This document shows, in pieces, positions 53,105-64,000 of a stretch of 64,000 nucleotides of DNA. How positions within the stretch are numbered: the first letter of the stretch is position 1; every line of letters begins with the position of its first letter. The position numbers were made by a program, and so were the translations under genes. Source of the stretch: Schistosoma mansoni (taxonomy: Eukaryota; Platyhelminthes; Trematoda; Strigeidida; Schistosomatidae); NCBI RefSeq assembly GCF_000237925.1, contig NW_017386067.1:1-64000 (forward strand), in the 5' to 3' direction. The notes under the pieces were generated by a model. It made no database searches. It was not told the DNA's origin and saw only the letters and a list, made by a program, of their open reading frames with translations.

Positions 53105-53402
53105 TAGCGCGCAATATGAAACTATAATTTATGGACGATCTTTGAGTGATGTTAAAATGACCTTGAGAATATCCACCGACTTACTAGAACTAAATAAAGG
53201 TTATAAATTAGTTTGAACTATAAGGATTATGATTGTTAGGTTTAGGAATTAGGTTTATAGTTATCATCACGAACTGACATCAGCTAAAATGTCAAAAATG
53301 CTACATAGCCAAATGGATGACTGAATTTCGCGCCAAAATCCAAGACCTGTTATCCTAAATCTGATTGGTTCGTCCGTAAATTATAGTCTCGCTGCGCGCG
53401 AT
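53105..53402. mobile_element. Candidate MITE with terminal inverted repeats
   Basis: About 34 bp at each end are inverted copies: GCGCGCAATATGAAACTATA at the left and TTATAGTCTCGCTGCGCGCG at the right. Between them are about 230 bp of non-coding AT-rich DNA. Size and ends fit a miniature inverted-repeat transposon. No target duplication is certain, and no transposase is in the window. Confidence 0.55.
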
Positions 53403-53609
53403 TTATACTTAATAAGAAAAGCAATAAATTAAATTTAATATCTCCTCTGGGTGGAACATCCGTTTCTTAAATATGAAAAAACTACGAATAATTTATCATT
53501 ATAATATAATCAACCCATACAGTCAATTACTCGATAGTTTCTATTAAGCATATTGTCTACTTTCCATTATTTAATGAAATAATAATAGGAAATAAATAAT
53601 GTTTTTCAT

Positions 53610-53945
53610 TGTAAGCTAGCAGTGGAATCCAGTTTGATGCGCCTTTCATCCTATTTGGGATTCGTCAGCTGGATGTACCTGCATCCCACAGTTGATGTTC
53701 ACTCTGGGACTCGAACCCAGCACCTTTCGCTTCCAACGCTATCGCGTTATCCACTCAGCTACTGAGTCCTGGATTTCAATGCTAGCCCCTATCCATCTTT
53801 GCTTACAATGCTTGTGAAATAAGGCTATATCGAGGCAATACGCATAGTATGTACATATGCCAATAGGAGACTGACTAGTTGCAGTCCTAAACATCAATGA
53901 GAAGATTCAAACAAGTAATACTAAGTGAAATTAATGTTTTTCATT
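53610..53945. mobile_element. SMalpha fold-back
   Basis: The first half (53610-53770) is SMalpha in minus orientation: AGCTAGCAGTGGAATCCAG, the ribozyme, a clear B box (GGGACTCGAACCCAGCACC) and CAGCTACTGAGTCCTGGA. At about 53770 the sequence turns to plus orientation (TGCTAGCCCCTATCCATCTT, CAGTCCTAAACATCAATG, GATTCAAACAAGTAATAC). GAAAC is GAAAG, so the ribozyme is dead. Confidence 0.83.
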
Positions 53946-55554
53946 GTTCAATATTCAATTTGAAATAATGGAAAACACATAAAAGATAAAGTGTTGTCGC
54001 GAACAGCTTGTTTTAGTTATTCAAAACAGTATTTTTCTAAAAAAAGATTCTTGTTTCTAAAAATTAGGATTGAGATTGTGATTAGCTGATGTATTTGTGT
54101 GAGGTGAATGTTTGCAGACTTTTGTTTGTCTATTTTATAACTGGTGGCTGTACCATACATGACTTTTTGATTTAATTAATCGATCATCAACAATGTAGAG
54201 CCTGGTAACTATATGCATTGACTCAAGTTGTCATATCATATTAACATGACGAGATGTATACAACACCATAACTTGTGAAAAGGACATTGAAATAATGTAG
54301 CATCAATTCCAATGAAAAAGTCTGAGCATCTAGAATACAGTTTAAACAAACAAAAACGAGGCAAAGTATGAAAATGAATTCAAGATCGAGAGAAAGCTAA
54401 AGAGTCAACACATCTGTGTCATTCTGAATGATTCTAAGACATCACACAAAGTTTCCACCCACTGATTATGGTTATCACACTGATTTCAACCAGGTAATCT
54501 GTATCGATCTAAATAGCTCAAACGAACAATCTTATCTATTACTACTGTATGAGTAATAGCTATAAGAAATTTGTTCACTGGATGATCAAACATCTCGGAT
54601 ACGTTTAGTATCGTATTCTTTTCTATACGACCAAAGATTATATTCCCTTTCAACTTACATGCTATTACATGTACAAGAGAATAGAGTTCATTAACAAGTA
54701 CTCACAGTTGACAAAATGTAATGTTATCACTATCAATTCCTGCAAAAGATTAATACACCTGCTAAATATTCATTCAAAGGGGATGTAAGACTTTATCTTA
54801 AAGTGAAAGTAAAAGGTAAAATTCAGTATTATATTGTTTTTTCCTTGTCACTTACTTAATTATCTTGTATTTGCTTAAAAATTCAACATGAGTCATATTG
54901 AGAAGCGAAATCACTAATTACATATTAAATAAAACAGCTTTCATTGTTTATGGATGAAGTGTTTTAGGAACCTAATGTATAATTTATCAATAATGAGGGT
55001 AACTTTCATCATGGTCTGATAAGAACTAATAAAATGTTAAACTTTGAACCACTAACTAACTTAAGTCAGATACCCATTGACAACCAGGTGATATTTGACA
55101 ACTGGTTCATTCCAACAGGGAACTAAGTAGTCAACAACAAACATTCACAAGGGATCCAATCTAATACTTCCAATGTATTTTGTTTTTCATAGGTCATCCC
55201 TTGACAACAAGCTAATTCCAACCAAGTTACATTTAACATACAATATTTTGTTCAGAAAAAATGTATGTAGAATGTACAGATAAATGGATATAATTATGGA
55301 TTCGGACTTATCGTAAGCAAATTTTATGTTTGTAAGTTACTCACTATGTGCCCCTGTTCTGTATTCATGACCTTGAAAATTATCATTACAAATGACAACA
55401 ATAACAACACTATATTGAAACCATTGCTACATGAATGAAATGTTAGTTTATCCATCCATTTGTAAATTTTTCAATAAATATGCAGTATCCAGCATTTTTA
55501 AACCATTATTCCAATATTTTTAGTGTATGAGTACTGGATATGAGTGTGATTTTC
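53946..55554. other. No gene recognised
   Basis: AT-rich DNA. No transposon protein or known repeat found, apart from a faint repeat of GACAACCAGGTGATATTTGAC-like text near 55080-55110. Confidence 0.4.
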
Positions 55555-55812
55555 ATCAGAAGGGGTTTTGTGGAGATTTCAGTATTTTTCATAGTTGAAA
55601 TCATGAGTCAATTGAAGCTAGACCCCCATGGAAAACCTGGAAGCACTGGACGGTGAACGGTTGCTCAAACTTCGTCGATTGGTTGAAGTTAGACATTAAC
55701 ACCGTTGGATGCCGGTCTGCTAAGTGGTCTATCGGTTAAGTGCTCTGGCGCGAGACTGGTAGGTTCTATGTTCGAATCTCGCGAGTGCGGGATCGTGGAT
55801 GCGCAGTGTGAT
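55555..55812 (+). mobile_element. F2 repeat, fold-back form without a ribozyme
   Basis: The left part (to about 55652) is the 3' tail in minus orientation, ending GGAAGCACTGGACGG. The body then follows in plus orientation from TGAACGGTTGCTCAAAC through the A and B boxes to GGATCGTGGATGCGCAGTGT, where it ends just short of the ribozyme. The junction is at the cleavage point of the inverted copy. Confidence 0.87.
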
Positions 55813-56267
55813 TTTCACTGGAAATTTCGTTTCAGCCTCAAATTTTCGAAATATTAGTGTTTCTTATTCATAATGTTTGGATGAACAACACTGATATGTT
55901 CTCCACAGAAAGATCTAAATAACTTTAGATGATTGAAATGAAATCTCCACTGATAGCTATACAATTACATCCAATACTCAACAAATAAATGAAAGGGGTA
56001 AGTCCCTGTAATTGCTGAGTATTGAACACATATTGAACACTGAATTCATGCATAAATGAATTTCAGTTGATATTAAGTAGTCACAATAAGAATAATGGTA
56101 GTTTGTTTACTTATGTATCATGGGGGTTTTTAAATATCAAATTAATCAATTTACCAAACGTGGATCATAAGTAATTATATATAAACACACCTAACAATAA
56201 TAACGCGTTCAGATAATTGTTCTTTAATGCTCATTTCATAATCACAAATAGGATGGATTATTTAAAA

Positions 56268-56490
56268 AGATCGATTGAAGTTAGACATTAACACCGTTGA
56301 ATGTCGAATCAGTGGTCTAGATGTTAAGCGCTTGCGCGCGAGCCCGAAAGTCATGGAATCGAGTTCCGCATGCGGGGTAGTGGATGCGCATTGCTGAGAA
56401 GTCTTATATTAGGACGACACAGCCGTCCAGTACTTCTAGGTTTCTAGTGGTGTTCTAGCTTAAATCAACTCATGAATCCAACTTTTATAA
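56268..56490 (+). mobile_element. F2 repeat, 3' two thirds, decayed
   Basis: GATCGATTGAAGTTAGACAT, the A box, a mutated B box, GCTGAGAAGTC and GGACGACACAGCCGTCCAGT. The ribozyme has lost its core. Confidence 0.78.
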
Positions 56491-56857
56491 AGATATTAAT
56501 TATAAAAATGGTATGTCATTACCTTGTGACAATGAACTAGTTAAATAATAGATCTCACCGTTTATGGATGTCCATGGGTATGTGTGTGTGTGTGATTAAG
56601 TTTATATCAATGAACGCTTGTATGGTATAGAAACAAAATTATATGTTAATAGTCTATAATTACTGTGTGAGAAAGGTATAATGAAATTTCATATAAACGT
56701 ATAACTTGTTTAATAAAATAGTACATTCTCATGATGAATTTTAGATTATTATAAATTTAAGAAAATAAAGATAAACAGATTCAGATTTCAATGTTCAATT
56801 AAATTATAGAAATGATTAAATTTAGAATAAAGAGGAAATGTATACGTCTGTATATAC

Positions 56858-56930
56858 AGAGTTGGATGGAGAATGCTAGTGAGCGGCCTATGCTCCTCCA
56901 CGAGGGGTAACAGGCGTAAGTAAGTAAGTA
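56858..56930 (+). mobile_element. RTE 3' end, very short insertion
   Basis: GAGTTGGATGGAGAATGCTA to the tail GTAAGTAAGTA matches the last 70 bases of the RTE element. This is an extreme 5'-truncated insertion. No TSD is clear. Confidence 0.9.
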
Positions 56931-57299
56931 CAATGCAACCAAATTTCAATGTTAACATTATGACTTGTGTCCTGGCAATTATCACGTGATTAAATAGCCA
57001 ATCAGAGCACGACTTACACAATCTTAGTAATGTACCAAACGAATTACTCCTTGACCTGTACGATTAGTTTAGAGTCTTTATTGGTCCTTCTCGTCTAACC
57101 TTGCTTTTGTTGAGTCCAGAACACAGCTTCTACCATATGAATCCTACATTTCAGACATACTAGGTTTACATACAAACAAATCAGTCCTGCGTCATATCAG
57201 AAAATAAAAAATAATTATAAAAGATCAAGTCAAAAAGTAACTTTGATTGTGAGAGCCTGTTGTCAATGAATTGGGAATATCTAAAGAATAGTAAATTGT

Positions 57300-57510
57300 A
57301 TAATCGGTTAAGGGCTCTGGCTCGAGACTGGTAGGTCCTGGGTTCGAATCTCGCGAGTGCGAGATCGTGGATGCTCACTGCCACTGAGTCCCATAATAGG
57401 ATGAAACGGTCGTCCAGTGCTCCCAGGTTTTTGATGGTGGTCTAGCTTCAATTGACTCATGATTTCAACTATGAAAATACTAAATTCTCCACAAAATCCC
57501 CTGTGATCAA
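57300..57510 (+). mobile_element. F2 repeat, 3' half
   Basis: It starts within the A box (ATCGGTTAAGGGCTC) and runs to CCACAAAATCCCCTGTGATC. The ribozyme lacks AGG after CTG (CACTGAGTCCC), so it is dead. CGTCCAGTGC remains. Confidence 0.85.
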
Positions 57511-58620
57511 TAGTCAATAGTTAAATAAAAACCTATAATAAAAGAAATACAAATATAATATAATTACTTAATAGTCATACAATAATAATATTCGTATAAT
57601 ATTAGTCCACAAGTAATTCCTAATGGTTACCATTCATTTATTGTTCGTTAGAATAGGTTGCATAAAATGTGTAGTTCTGTATCACACAATGACTTACAAT
57701 AAAAAACCATTGAAAGTTCATAGAGAACGGAACAGATGTATAATAGTTATTTTGTGATGTGTACAAACTTTGGATTTGATCCAGTATGCGTTCATCTGAC
57801 TTCAATTACTATTCAGTCTCGTATTCATTTCATATGTTTACTTAAACTAATTATATATAATATTAAGAGGAGCAATATAGAAAAAGAATTCGAATAGGCT
57901 GCATGGTATGTGGACTCATGTTTGACAGACAAATCTTTCGATGTTTGGATGGATTCATTAAATCAGTCAGCGTGTTAACCAGTGACTCAGTCTATATCTC
58001 TATACATTCAGTACAATAAATAAACAAACAGTCGTACACATCTTAAGGGAGTCATAATTCACTATGAAAAATAAGTATGAAACTATTATCAAAATGAAAG
58101 CAATATGTTTACTAGTCAATTGATTATCATTTTATCTATTTGTTCAGACAAAACAGACTTAATATGAGCGCTTGTTATAACCCTCTGATGTTAAAGATGC
58201 CTTTTAATAAATAGTCCTAAACTAGGAGGAAGTACTTGTTAAGTATTTTCTGATGTTGATCAACCTTTTGTCTTAAATAAATTTATAACTGTTAGGGAGA
58301 TCCAGAGTACTCCTCGTAAAAAGTTCGGAGGGGCCCTGAAAACTCTGGTAAACATTTTATCCAATCAGCACTTAAATATAAGTATCTGAGAACCATCTAG
58401 AAAGTGAAGTGTTACGTATCAGATTACTGACTGGATCATTGCCTATCCTACTACTATGTTTCGCAGGGTTCCAAAACATTTGGTTGTTAAGAGAATTCCT
58501 GATTTTTGTGAATGTTATCAGTTAATTACTAACTGTCTACCTTCATTGAATGCAATTTTTTATTATCATAATTTTATTTCGTTACTATCTAAAAAATAAC
58601 TATACATAAACAATATAATT
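57511..58620. other. No gene; SMalpha shred near 57950
   Basis: CAGTCAGCGTGTTAACCAGTG near 57960-57990 recalls the tRNA-like part of SMalpha. The rest is AT-rich and unrecognised. Confidence 0.35.
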
Positions 58621-58825
58621 TATATTTTTCATAGTTGAAATCATGAGTCAATTGAAGCTAGACCACCATGGAAAACCTGGAAGCACTGGACGGACGTTTC
58701 GTCCTATTGTGGGACTCCTCCGTGGCAGTGCGTATCCACGACCTCACCTCACGAGATTCGAACCCAGGACCTACCAGTCCCAACTTTGAAAAATACTGAA
58801 ATCTCCGCAAAACCCCTTCTAATTT
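58621..58825 (-). mobile_element. F2 fold-back, short
   Basis: In minus orientation from TTCATAGTTGAAATCATG through the ribozyme and the B box to ACCTACCAGTCCC. It then turns to the plus-oriented tail (CAACTTTGAAAAATACTGAA, CCCCTTCTAAT). The core reads CGGAGGA for CTGAGGA. Confidence 0.85.
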
Positions 58826-59019
58826 ATATTTTCTAAAATCTATGTATATAAGAAATAGAACAGAGTTATATCATCAGTAATTAATTTCTTCATGTATATA
58901 GTTGAACATATTTGAAAGGTAAATACAAGACGATTTTGAAGTGGTTGATAGTTTGAAAATTTTATTTATATATTCTAGAAAACAGTAATAGCTAAAGGGT
59001 TGTGAAGACTGTTGAATTT

Positions 59020-59260
59020 CATTGAAATCATGAACTGATCTAACTTAGACTACTATTGAAAACTTTTAGATAATAGATGGACATTTCTTACCAGTGTGAA
59101 ACTCCTCGGAAGTGTACACAAGATTGGAGGTCTTGAGTTTGATCCCCTGTTATGGTGTTGCTAATGCGCGCTGCTGAGGATTCCCATACTAGGATGAAAT
59201 GGTCGTCCAGTGTTTCCATGTTTTCAGTGGTGGTCTGACTTAGAATGGATATATAAAATA
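59020..59260. mobile_element. F2 repeat, old fold-back
   Basis: The first half is a faint minus tail, then from about 59130 F2 runs plus with AGGATTCCCATACTAGGATG and GTCGTCCAGTGTTTCCATG. CTGAGGA is present but GAAAC is GAAAT. Confidence 0.68.
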
Positions 59261-60379
59261 CATTAATGACGTCAAATAAATTTGCATTTACAGTTAAACA
59301 ATGAATATTAAAATTTTGATGAAGGATTCACTTTATTTTTCTAAATATACTGAATGAATAAATGTTTCTGACATTAAGAATCATATGAAATGCATTAACA
59401 CCTTCATATTACTTATCGATATACTTACCGTATAATAAAATTTAAGCTTATTATTTTCTTTGCCAAAACCCACCCTTCCACATTCAGTACCTTCATTTGT
59501 ATATGTTACACACATATACGGGATACATCATTTTTTTTCTTCATCCTCACGCCAAATGGTATGTCATGTTCATGTTAGCAAAATATAGATATATTGAATT
59601 TTCCAATAAAATGATTCAATACTCAATCAAACTGGTTCTATTTTGAGTAGTTATTTTTTCAGAAAAAGAAAATTTTTTTTCCCTTATAGATCTAGTTGAG
59701 AGACTGACATGTTGAGAAAAGAATTGAAGTGTATGAATTTATAATTTACTTGGATTGATGTTTTAATGAAATAGTCAATATAATTGAGAGAATACAAAAC
59801 AATATCTCAATAAGGTAGATATAATTTTGTGTACTCAAGTGTTCAATGTCAAACCGTACTTACAATTGATGAAGGTTAGAAATATAAACAACTAAACAAT
59901 AACTAAATGTTCTGAAAGCCAAGTGTTTTGGCGGTGAGATTTAGTGTAACCGTTCTCCAAAAAAAGTAACAGATTTCTTTTGTTTTGTCCGAGCACGATA
60001 AAGGTACTGATTACTGGGAGCTGGTAATTAGTGTGTCCATATATTGATTACTTCGCTTATACAATATGTAGGACCGATGAAATTTTAGCAATAAGCCAGT
60101 GACCGATAAACAATCACCGAAACTCTAACACTTATTCCTACTCCAGATACTTACAACTCAGTGTTCAATTACTAGACGAATATGTCAAGCAAACCAAACC
60201 CCCATTGTGTACCTGTGTTGTCATACTAGTCAATCCGTACAATAATATAAAGTGATTTCTTAACCACACATTAATATAATAAATGGGAAATTACAATATG
60301 AGCATAATTATATGGTCAGTGAGAGAGAAACTCGATAATAGGTTTGTAATGAATTGGAATTAACTTGAGAAAGGTGAAC
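59261..60379. other. No gene recognised
   Basis: AT-rich DNA without recognisable features. Confidence 0.4.
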
Positions 60380-60520
60380 CATACAACAATAGTTAATGTA
60401 TCAGAGGAGAGATGAGAATATAATTCAAATGTCTAATCACTTTTATGTGTTGAAGTGATTGGCAATAATTTTGTGAAAGATATTTCAAAATGTTTCAACT
60501 ATCTCGATATTCATCTCATA
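60380..60520 (+). repeat. Direct repeat, copy 1
   Basis: About 140 bp match 62299-62440 in the same orientation (ACAACAATAGTTAATG, AGATGAGAATATAATTCAAA, GTGAAAGATATTTC, CAACTATCTCGATATTC). Confidence 0.85.
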
Positions 60521-60584
60521 ATAATACAAACATTTATAACAATCCTGTTAAAACACTAATTCCTAACTATAATTGTATAATATC

Positions 60585-60905
60585 AGAAGGGGGTTTTGTG
60601 GAGATTTTTAGTAATTGGATAGTTGAAATCATGAGTCAGTTAAAGCTAGACCACCATGAGGAAACCTGGAAGTATTGGATGGATCGGTTGAAGTTAAACA
60701 TTAACACCTTTGGATACCAGCTTGGTAGTCTAGAGGTTAGGCGTTCGCACTCGAGAACAGAAGGTCCTGGTTTCAAATCCAGCGAACGGGATCGTGGATG
60801 CGTACTTCTGAGGAGTCCCACAATAGGATGAAACGGCCATGCAGTGCTTCCAGGTTATCCATGGTGGTCTAACTTTAACTGACTCATGATTTCAACTATT
60901 AAATT
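60585..60905 (+). mobile_element. F2 repeat, fold-back form
   Basis: The left part (to about 60680) is the inverted 3' tail from TCAGAAGGGGGTTTTGTGG to GGAAGTATTGGATGG. The body runs plus from ATCGGTTGAAGTTAAACATT through the A and B boxes, the ribozyme and the 3' end GATTTCAACTATT. CTGAGGA and GAAAC are intact, but the cleavage triplet is ATG, which should not cleave. Confidence 0.88.
60806..60852 (+). ncRNA. Hammerhead of F2, core intact, cleavage site mutated
   Basis: CTGAGGA, GTCC/GGAT and GAAACGGCC remain. The site reads CATG instead of CGTC. Probably not cleaved. Confidence 0.55.
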
Positions 60906-61574
60906 ATATAATAAACAAATTCTTCTATATCCATAAATTATTTATTTCTTGAAGTTTCATATTATGTTAATAAAACTAAGTAGTTAAACTTATTAGATTC
61001 ATTTGGCGAGAAAGCAATAAAACATTGAATGAATTTATTGTATTCTATAAATCATGTAATTCATGAGTTCAGGGAGTTGTGAGGATTATCAAGTTTTATA
61101 GTTTACGTGATCGGCTGACTTTAATTAGACAAGCATTGAAAATCTAGGAAAAGTTTATAACTTTTTTTCGTTGTATTCTAGAATTATTCAGTAGTATGCA
61201 TCCAATCTGTAGATCAATGAGCTGTTAAACATCAGTGTACATATCTAATTTCAATAAGTTCGTTATGTTGCGCTACCATCTAACAACATCATTGATTAGT
61301 AACTTACTCAAACCCTGCATAATTGAACCAAACTGGTCACAGTTTCTCACTAGAACTCCTGGTTTTCAAAGCCTTGTTTAACCAAATTTAATCCATTATA
61401 TAAATTACATAATTTATAGTTCTTTCAGTAAGTCTTCATTTTTCGTCAAAAGATATAGAAAGAAGGAATGAAGCTAAGGAGCATATTTTCTTCAATTTAA
61501 CAATAAATACCAACAAATAACTAAAAGTTCCCTTTCTACATTTATACACAAAATAACATTTTAACCCTACAAAA
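60906..61574. other. No gene; old F2 shreds
   Basis: Near 61100-61370 faint minus-oriented F2 text (GGTCACAGTTTCTCACTAGAACTCC split by other sequence) can be seen. No ribozyme. Confidence 0.35.
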
Positions 61575-61975
61575 TAACAGTGTGATGTGTGCTACTGATG
61601 TCGACAGATACATGTAGCATGTATCATCAATCGAAAATGAAATGCCTGGAGGCAGAGGGTTAAGAAGGTCGAAGGGAAGAGAACGAGAACAGAGAATGGT
61701 TAGTGTGGAAATGAAGGAACAATAAAGTCTGAGACGATTGATTGACATTTTGTAAATGAAGTATTTAATGCATGGTTCTCAAATTTTACCAGGATATTCT
61801 TTAATTTTGTATTCAAATACGTTTGATTGTATCCACTTGTGTTCTCGTTCACCACAATAACAATGAGATCCATTAAATGGATTCGGCTCTACTAATGTTT
61901 TGATGTATTTATGTCAATTCGTTCTAATTTGACCAATCAACAGAAATATAGTGCAATATTTTTTCTTATAGAGAA
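61575..61975 (+). repeat. Dispersed repeat, copy 2
   Basis: This is the longer partner of 52790-53075. It continues with CGTTTGATTGTATCCACTTG, TTCTCGTTCACCACAATAAC and ATGTTTTGATGTATTTATG. It contains AATAAAG but no clear coding region. It may be a non-autonomous retroelement of a family I cannot name. Confidence 0.55.
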
Positions 61976-62219
61976 ATTAAACAAATTCCCATCCCTTAGT
62001 ATTTTAATTTCACCTCTCGGAAAATCATAACAGTTTAATTAAACTTTAAAGACGGTGTTTCTCTGTGTATTACTCTCGTACTAATTTAAATTTGTTAGAA
62101 GTTGTGTATTTCATCTTAAAGAGACTGTTGTCTCTCTATATGGACATTACCGCTATACAGACAGAAACTGATTTCTTGTAAACGTTAAGTTTTATCATCA
62201 CTTAACTACCTGGAAATTC

Positions 62220-62298
62220 ATTTTTTTTGTTCGTTTGAATCTTCCCACTGATTTTTATGACTGCAATTGATCAGTCTGTTAATGGCATATGGCATATA
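62220..62298 (-). mobile_element. SMalpha 3' end shred
   Basis: GTTCGTTTGAATCTTCCCAC and GACTGCAATTGATCAGTCTG match the SMalpha tail in minus orientation. It stops at GGCATATGGCATATATAC, where the direct repeat begins. Confidence 0.78.
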
Positions 62299-62440
62299 TA
62301 CAACAATAGTTAATGGGTGAGACGAGAGATGAGAATATAATTCAAATGTCTAGTCACTATTATATGATGAAGTGATTTGCAATAAGTTTGTGAAAGATAT
62401 TTCCATATGTTGCAACTATCTCGATATTCGTATCGTTATG
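62299..62440 (+). repeat. Direct repeat, copy 2
   Basis: This partners 60380-60520. It begins exactly where an SMalpha shred ends. Confidence 0.85.
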
Positions 62441-63093
62441 TAACAGATTAAATCTCTGATGTAATCGTGGTTGTAGACTACCGAAGGGCCCTATAAGATA
62501 ACGAAAACTCAGTTTAATATTTCTTAACTTTCACTAGTTATCTGATCAGCTTTATGTTATTTTTGTAAATCAACACTAAAAGCTAGTTAGTCATCTAACT
62601 TGAGAGTTCAACTTGAAAGTTTCAGTCACTTTGTTGTAGAATCTTAACACTGTATGAATGACTATACTACATTACTGATCAGTTACTAAGTTGATATCCC
62701 CTTTCATTATCTACGTTAAAATCAAATGAGTAGATCAATAACAGCATTAACCCTTTAAATGACACAACAGTTGAATAACACAATTAGCATTCTAAATGAG
62801 ACCAAATATTGAACAATATGTGTCAGTCACAATATTTTCATCTTTAGGATTGTTCCTAAATGAATTCAAAAACAAAATACTATGAGAGGTTGATTTGCTT
62901 TTGTTCTGAACTATTATTTCACATGTCCAACTTTAATAAGGGGGAACAACACTACAGCTGTCCACTTCTTTAAAATTATACTAACTACACAAAGCAGTTC
63001 AGTTGTTGTGTTTGTTTTCTTTTCACACAGTAAAGACACTTTGTTTAAAAAAAACCTAGACTTGTTAATTCATAATTTGATAATCAATTAATT
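62441..63093. other. No feature recognised
   Basis: AT-rich DNA. Confidence 0.4.
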
Positions 63094-63265
63094 AGAATGG
63101 GTTTTTGTGGAGATTTAGTATTTTCACAGTTGAATCTAGCGAGGCGAGGTCGTGTATGCGCACTGTTGAGGAATCCTACAATAGTACGAAACGGCCATCC
63201 AGTGCTTCCAGGTTTTCCTTGGTGGTCTAGCTTCAGTTGACTCACGCTTGCAACTATGAAAATTA
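63094..63265 (+). mobile_element. F2 fold-back, short
   Basis: The left edge is the inverted end (AATGGGTTTTTGTGGAGATT, ATTTTCACAGTTGAA). Plus-oriented F2 then runs from TCTAGCGAGGCGAGG through a ribozyme to GCTTGCAACTATGAAAAT. The core is TTGAGGA and stem II reads ATCC, so the ribozyme is weakened. Confidence 0.82.
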
Positions 63266-64000
63266 ATTATCACTTGTCAACATTTCGAATACTTCCTTCT
63301 AAGGGAGTTAAAAATTTATGTTCAGTGGTAAAACAGATCCTAATGACTTTTTTAAACTAATTAATTAACATTTTTCTGATGTTATTAACATAATTTAAAC
63401 AAAAAAGTTAGTTTTTGTCACCATAAAGTAAAAATGATAGTGTTAAACATAATCATTACTCAATTCTATCTCTATAGATTCCATATAAGAGACAGTGTTC
63501 TTAGATTCTGCTCGTAAACTCTTGATTCTAAAACAGATCTTAACCACGTCCCACCATAACTTACGCACGAATTCTTCAGAGTTGAGATAGACCCGGTTGG
63601 ACTTTTGAGCGGAATGTATTCACTCATATGTACATTACGTCTACACTATAGCTTATGTCAGGTTTCGATGAAATTCTCTAACTCTGAATCCTTAATTCTT
63701 ACCTTAAATACATAATTCTAACCAAGAACAATATGACGACTTAAGAATCTAGTTAGATGCTTATAAGTGTTCCAGAAGACCGATAATCTTAGATTGATAC
63801 TGACAAACTTTTAGGCAAATTTTTTCAATGTTTAAACAGTAGTGAGTAACATATGAAGTTTGTGATTTTAAATGAATATCATACTACATCACACAACATT
63901 AAGTGAAGACTGCTTGTAATTATATTGAATAACATATTATCTACCCTATACTCTGATTTCCTCCCTATATATTTGATCGTGAATCATGTATTTGATACGA
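63266..64000. other. No gene; diverged repeat at the right edge
   Basis: The last 95 bases resemble 18780-18880 (CTGCTTGTAATT, TGATCGTGAATCATGTATTT). The rest is unrecognised and the repeat continues beyond the window. Confidence 0.4.

Noticed and set aside
1-64000. CRISPR arrays or bacterial operons
   Set aside because: The sequence is clearly animal nuclear DNA with spliced genes and retroelements. The repeats here are dispersed elements or minisatellites, not spacer arrays.

Overview
The window looks like draft nuclear DNA from a blood fluke (family Schistosomatidae, probably Schistosoma). It is AT-rich and intron-containing. It carries SMalpha-type repeats with hammerhead ribozymes, RTE (SR2-like) and Penelope-like retroelements and gypsy LTR elements, and has one 200-N assembly gap. 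I infer the genus from this repeat repertoire; the species cannot be told from sequence alone.

Few host genes are visible. At the left end (893-3057, minus strand) is a complete four-exon gene for ribosomal protein uL16 (RPL10/QM). Its last exon lies 1.4 kb from the third and I found it by translating the minus strand by eye. At 34565-34956 (plus) there is a probable first coding exon with threonine runs and a good splice donor. At 41609-41917 (minus) there is a possible intronless 102-codon gene followed by a poly(A) signal. A weaker exon candidate lies at 47634-47951.

Region by region: 4.2-5.2 kb is a decayed RTE copy. 5.2-8.6 kb is a decayed gypsy element (A). 8.8-15.9 kb is a second, older gypsy element (B), split by a solo LTR (9639-9996, TSD AGCT) and by a very young 2,975-bp LTR element (C, 12227-15201, TSD TGCA, LTRs differing at one base). 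Element C has lost its reverse transcriptase, RNase H and integrase core by an in-frame deletion. 16.7-18.3 kb carries three hammerhead-type repeats side by side. 19.1-22.3 kb is a nearly intact RTE element inserted into one of those repeats. From 22.3 kb to the right end the window is intergenic or intronic DNA strewn with short repeats, minisatellites and microsatellites.

The most notable system is a dispersed repeat of about 400 bp, here called F2, with roughly 25 copies on both strands. Each fuller copy has a tRNA-like A box and B box followed by a sequence that folds as a type I hammerhead ribozyme: CTGAGGA, a GTCC/GGAC stem II, GAAAC, and a GTC cleavage site, with a GCACTG/CAGTGC stem I. 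One locus (25285-25741) is a head-to-tail dimer whose two ribozymes are exactly 406 bp apart, as expected for an element spread through self-cleaved, possibly circular, RNA. Many other copies are fold-backs joined at or near the ribozyme cleavage point. The classical SMalpha family (CTGACGA) and the Penelope-like element (CTGAAGA) are also here, so three separate hammerhead-bearing element families share this window.
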